Part shown: positions 61,179 through 64,000 of the stretch, one piece after another | Layout: each line of letters opens with the position of its first letter | Position numbering within the stretch: the stretch's first letter is position 1 | NCBI GenBank assembly: GCA_003024785.1 | Contig: PUQB01000368.1 | Span: 1 to 64,000, forward strand | Source of the DNA: Selaginella tamariscina | Lineage: Eukaryota > Streptophyta > Lycopodiopsida > Selaginellales > Selaginellaceae | Direction of reading: 5' to 3' | DNA: 64,000 nt | Made by a program: the position numbers and the translations under genes | The notes under the pieces: model-generated | Told to the model about the DNA's origin: nothing | Databases searched by the model: none | Seen by the model: the letters and a program-made list of their open reading frames with translations, nothing else

Positions 61179-61786
61179 AGGAGAGAGAGAGAGAGAGTTT
61201 GGCATATTGTATAAGACCCACATGTGTCATAAAATATGAAATAAGAAGCTTATCCAGACAGCGTATGCCGGTGTATGTATACGTCTATGCAAACGCAGGA
61301 GGGTGTATTACTATTACTCACATATTTGTGACATGACAAAATGAACTGTTCTTGATGGTGCAATCGCATTCGATCCCGGAGCTCTTCTGGAAGGTTGTTG
61401 CTCCGTCTATGTCGTTCCAACCATTCGATCCGCTGCAAGGGTCCACACTGAAATCCCATGGCGGATTGCCAAGCTTCTCCCCAAATTCCTTCAATGCCTC
61501 CACTAAATAATCAAAACGAAGATTTCAAATCGATTTTTTAAAGACAAATTCATATCCATTTTAATAAGAAAAATCTATAATAAATGTTTGCTATTGGTTA
61601 AGAAAAACGAGATTCCGCTCAAGATGTGATCGAGAGAAAAACCATGCAGAAAATTTAAAAAACAAAATTCTGCTAAATACGATTCTCACCTTCATTTGGA
61701 TCTGTAGTGCGGTTCGAATTGGATTGCTGAGCCGCACGTTGAATTACCAGGAACAAGAAGAAGAATAGAATGTACACTGTAGCCAT

Positions 61787-62342
61787 TCGCTCCCTCACAC
61801 TGTATATAGAGCGTACTCCATAGTACAGTTTGATAAGTTAAGTGGAGTTTATTACATACACGCTAGTATGTATGTACGTATGTACAAGATTGTGGAATAT
61901 TCTTGCTAAGTGTAGAATATTAGAGAACAAATAAATATATTGAACATATATTAAGACCCAAAACTGCGGCAGATCTGAACGTAAGATGTAAAACCCACTT
62001 TATTGACCTACTTATACCTATAGAACTTATATAGTAATAATAGAAGAATTTAATTGTTTATTAACGTCCACCATTTCACCGGAAGTTCAATATTCAAAAA
62101 GTGATTCTTGTATATAACATTAACACGTCCATTTAAAATCCAACTCAGATTCAACACAGTAAATTAATATTTATTGATAATTAATAATAAATATTATAAA
62201 TATAACATGATAATGCAGAAGTTTAGAGATGAAGGAGACGTATTTGAAGTCTTCAAAGCACTGAAAGATACCGTAAATATTATATAAACCACTAACCTGT
62301 CTTAAGTCCAAATCATTTTAAATATATATATATTATATAGAG

Positions 62343-62380
<38 letters not shown>

Positions 62381-62868
62381 TCAACACGGAAACTCTACTA
62401 GTTCATATTCTTACCCAGTCTCATCAGATTTAGTTAAGTAGTTTGCTCAAACATAATTCAAGTATCTATATATATATATTGGAATGGGTCGTGAGAAATT
62501 GACTTTCAATAATGCTATTATAACATGCGTTATTAATAGTAAAATTTTTATTTTCACATGTTCAAAACCTTATTCTTTATTGAAATGTATGAGAATTTTT
62601 AAATATATTATTTAATGTATTCACAAATTATATATTTTTGATGTCAGATTTACATTTGTCAATAAGCTCGTGAAACACGTGTAATCGTTACAGATTTTCG
62701 CAGTCAAGTCCATCCTCGATATATAAATTAATAAAAACATATTAGCATATACGTCTGCACCACGTAATGCATACGTATAGCTTGTAGTTAAGACTGCACA
62801 TATACATGAAAGGGCAGTCACAAAGGATTATTAAATTATATATGTGTTCCACATGTGTGTGTGTGCGA

Positions 62869-62933
<65 letters not shown>

Positions 62934-62982
62934 CAGACAAACTTTATACGTTTACCTCTTATTAAATCATGTGCTAGATCCA
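61787..62982. other. AT-rich intergenic sequence with microsatellites
   Basis: It contains the receptor kinase promoter (minus strand). CTGTATATAGAGCG just upstream of the ATG (about 61800) gives a possible TATA box. Microsatellites are (AG)n at 62338-62381 and (CT)n(CA)n at 62876-62932. No gene. Confidence 0.5.
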
Positions 62983-63608
62983 TTAAGACTTGAACCACAG
63001 AGAAACCAGGTATGCTAGAGAAAGAAGAAAGATTAAGAGAACAACTGATGTGGTTAACACCGATTTAGACGGGGTTTCGTCCTTGTTAACCATGGGCATT
63101 TGGTCCTCACCAAACTCAAGAGCAGCATATTCCATCACTTGTTTCTCTACAAGCTTCTCTCTTCCTACGAGACCCCAGAGAATATGCTCATATACCTCCA
63201 CTTGTATTGTAGCAACAAAGGACTCTACACAGTCTGGTTTCCATTCTGTCTTCCCAATTGGAGCAAATATCGGTTCCGAAAATGATTCAGGAGGTGCACT
63301 AGAGGTAATCTGCAAAATTAATGATATAATCAATAATATATAAATATAAATATATAGTATCCATATTAATTATGCAAGTGTGTTTATGTGCATGTATAAC
63401 TTTCAATATGCACGTGTGTATATATATGTATTGATACATACCACACTCACGTACATTATGTATATGTATACATATACCTATATGTGTACACACACATATT
63501 GAAGTTTATATCTACATATATTGTGTACCTTACATATACTATTTGTGTGTATATATGTATACCAAGTACACTCATTACAGAACACATAGCTACCTATTCT
63601 CCAAGACA

Positions 63609-63656
<48 letters not shown>

Positions 63657-63678
63657 TATATATATATATTATATATAT

Positions 63679-63751
<73 letters not shown>

Positions 63752-63820
63752 TTACCTTCACAGTGTGTGATGGACTAACAGCAGTCAAGCAGAACTTCCC
63801 TCAGAAGGATTAATATATAG
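62983..63820 (-). CDS. 3' end of an unrecognised gene with a C-terminal membrane anchor
   Basis: The last exon (63309-62983, minus) follows a TTTTGCAG acceptor and is open for 108 codons. It contains ITSSAPPESFSEPIFAPIGK and VESFVATIQVEVYEHILWGL and ends in a single hydrophobic helix (VLTTSVVLLIFLLSLAYLVS) with a short polar tail. The preceding exon ends at 63756 with GKFCLTAVSPSHTVK and a GT donor, in matching phase. Its 5' border is uncertain. The gene continues beyond the right edge or into 63.8-64.0 kb. I do not recognise the family; the helix at the end suggests a tail-anchored or type I membrane protein. Confidence 0.55.
63609..63751. repeat. Compound microsatellite (CA)n-(TA)n-(GA)n
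   Basis: About 45 bp of CA, 28 bp of TA-rich sequence and about 68 bp of GA fill the intron of the unrecognised gene up to the splice donor at 63755. Confidence 0.9.
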
Positions 63821-64000
63821 AAGAGTGAACAAGGTCGCAACTTGAGTTATTCGCATATCCAAGTTAAGGTTCCCGGATCGATACCCAAGTGTAACAACAA
63901 ATGGAGTATTAAACAAGTTAAATGGGCGAAATCTAGCCGCAGAGCAAACAAGATGCTGGGTATTATCCGAGGATATTCCCTGTAGCCAGACGTGACCGCC
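63821..64000. other. Right-edge sequence, unassigned
   Basis: The last 180 bp have moderate GC and no clear exon on either strand. Confidence 0.35.

Noticed and set aside
63484..63813. A 109-codon frame with poly-TH and poly-RE
   Set aside because: It translates the compound CA-TA-GA microsatellite and runs antisense to a better-supported exon.

Overview
This is nuclear DNA of a land plant. The evidence is GT-AG introns, a photosystem I PsaG gene with a transit peptide, a plant LRR-malectin receptor kinase, a plant tRNA-Tyr with an anticodon-loop intron, and large Ty3/gypsy (including chromodomain) retroelements. The sequence does not fix the lineage. Very short exons and introns, and remnants of a DNA transposon type that I associate with early-diverging plants, make a bryophyte or lycophyte plausible. 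That is a weak inference.

The window has two compartments. From 1 to about 47 kb it is almost all repeat. It opens with the 5' part of a minus-strand gene joining a nuclease-like region to an APH/kinase-like domain (1-1550, running off the left edge). This resembles the C-terminal module of Crinkler-type proteins and has a 51-nt, fungus-like intron. Then come a gag remnant, an LTR-like block (3.84-5.4 kb), a foldback element with a 42-bp perfect palindrome (6.64-7.16 kb), a decayed DNA transposon (7.4-10.4 kb), two opposed decayed gypsy copies (10.9-16.0 kb), a truncated lipase fragment (16.03 kb) and a third decayed gypsy (16.9-20.56 kb).

At 20.6-33.8 kb lies a diverged inverted duplication with arms of about 4.1 kb. 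Each arm carries one phospholipase A1-II (DAD1-like) gene, and the two are divergently transcribed. The right arm is interrupted by a nearly complete LTR retrotransposon with matching LTRs, PBS, polypurine tract and a TCAAT target duplication. From 33.9 to 47.0 kb there are more retroelements, including a chromovirus (38.1-44.5 kb) nested inside an older LTR whose uninterrupted paralogue is present at 46.5-47.0 kb.

From 48.6 kb to the end is a gene island: an aldo-keto reductase, two tRNA-Tyr loci (one decayed), an acetylornithine aminotransferase-like gene, PsaG, a small uncertain gene, a large LRR-malectin receptor kinase on the minus strand, and the 3' end of an unrecognised membrane protein. 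Its introns are full of CA/TG and GA/CT microsatellites. Nearly every gene here, PsaG included, has one or more single-base indels. Either the tract is decaying or the assembly keeps long-read errors. The second explanation must be excluded before anything is called a pseudogene. The genes do not form a shared pathway.
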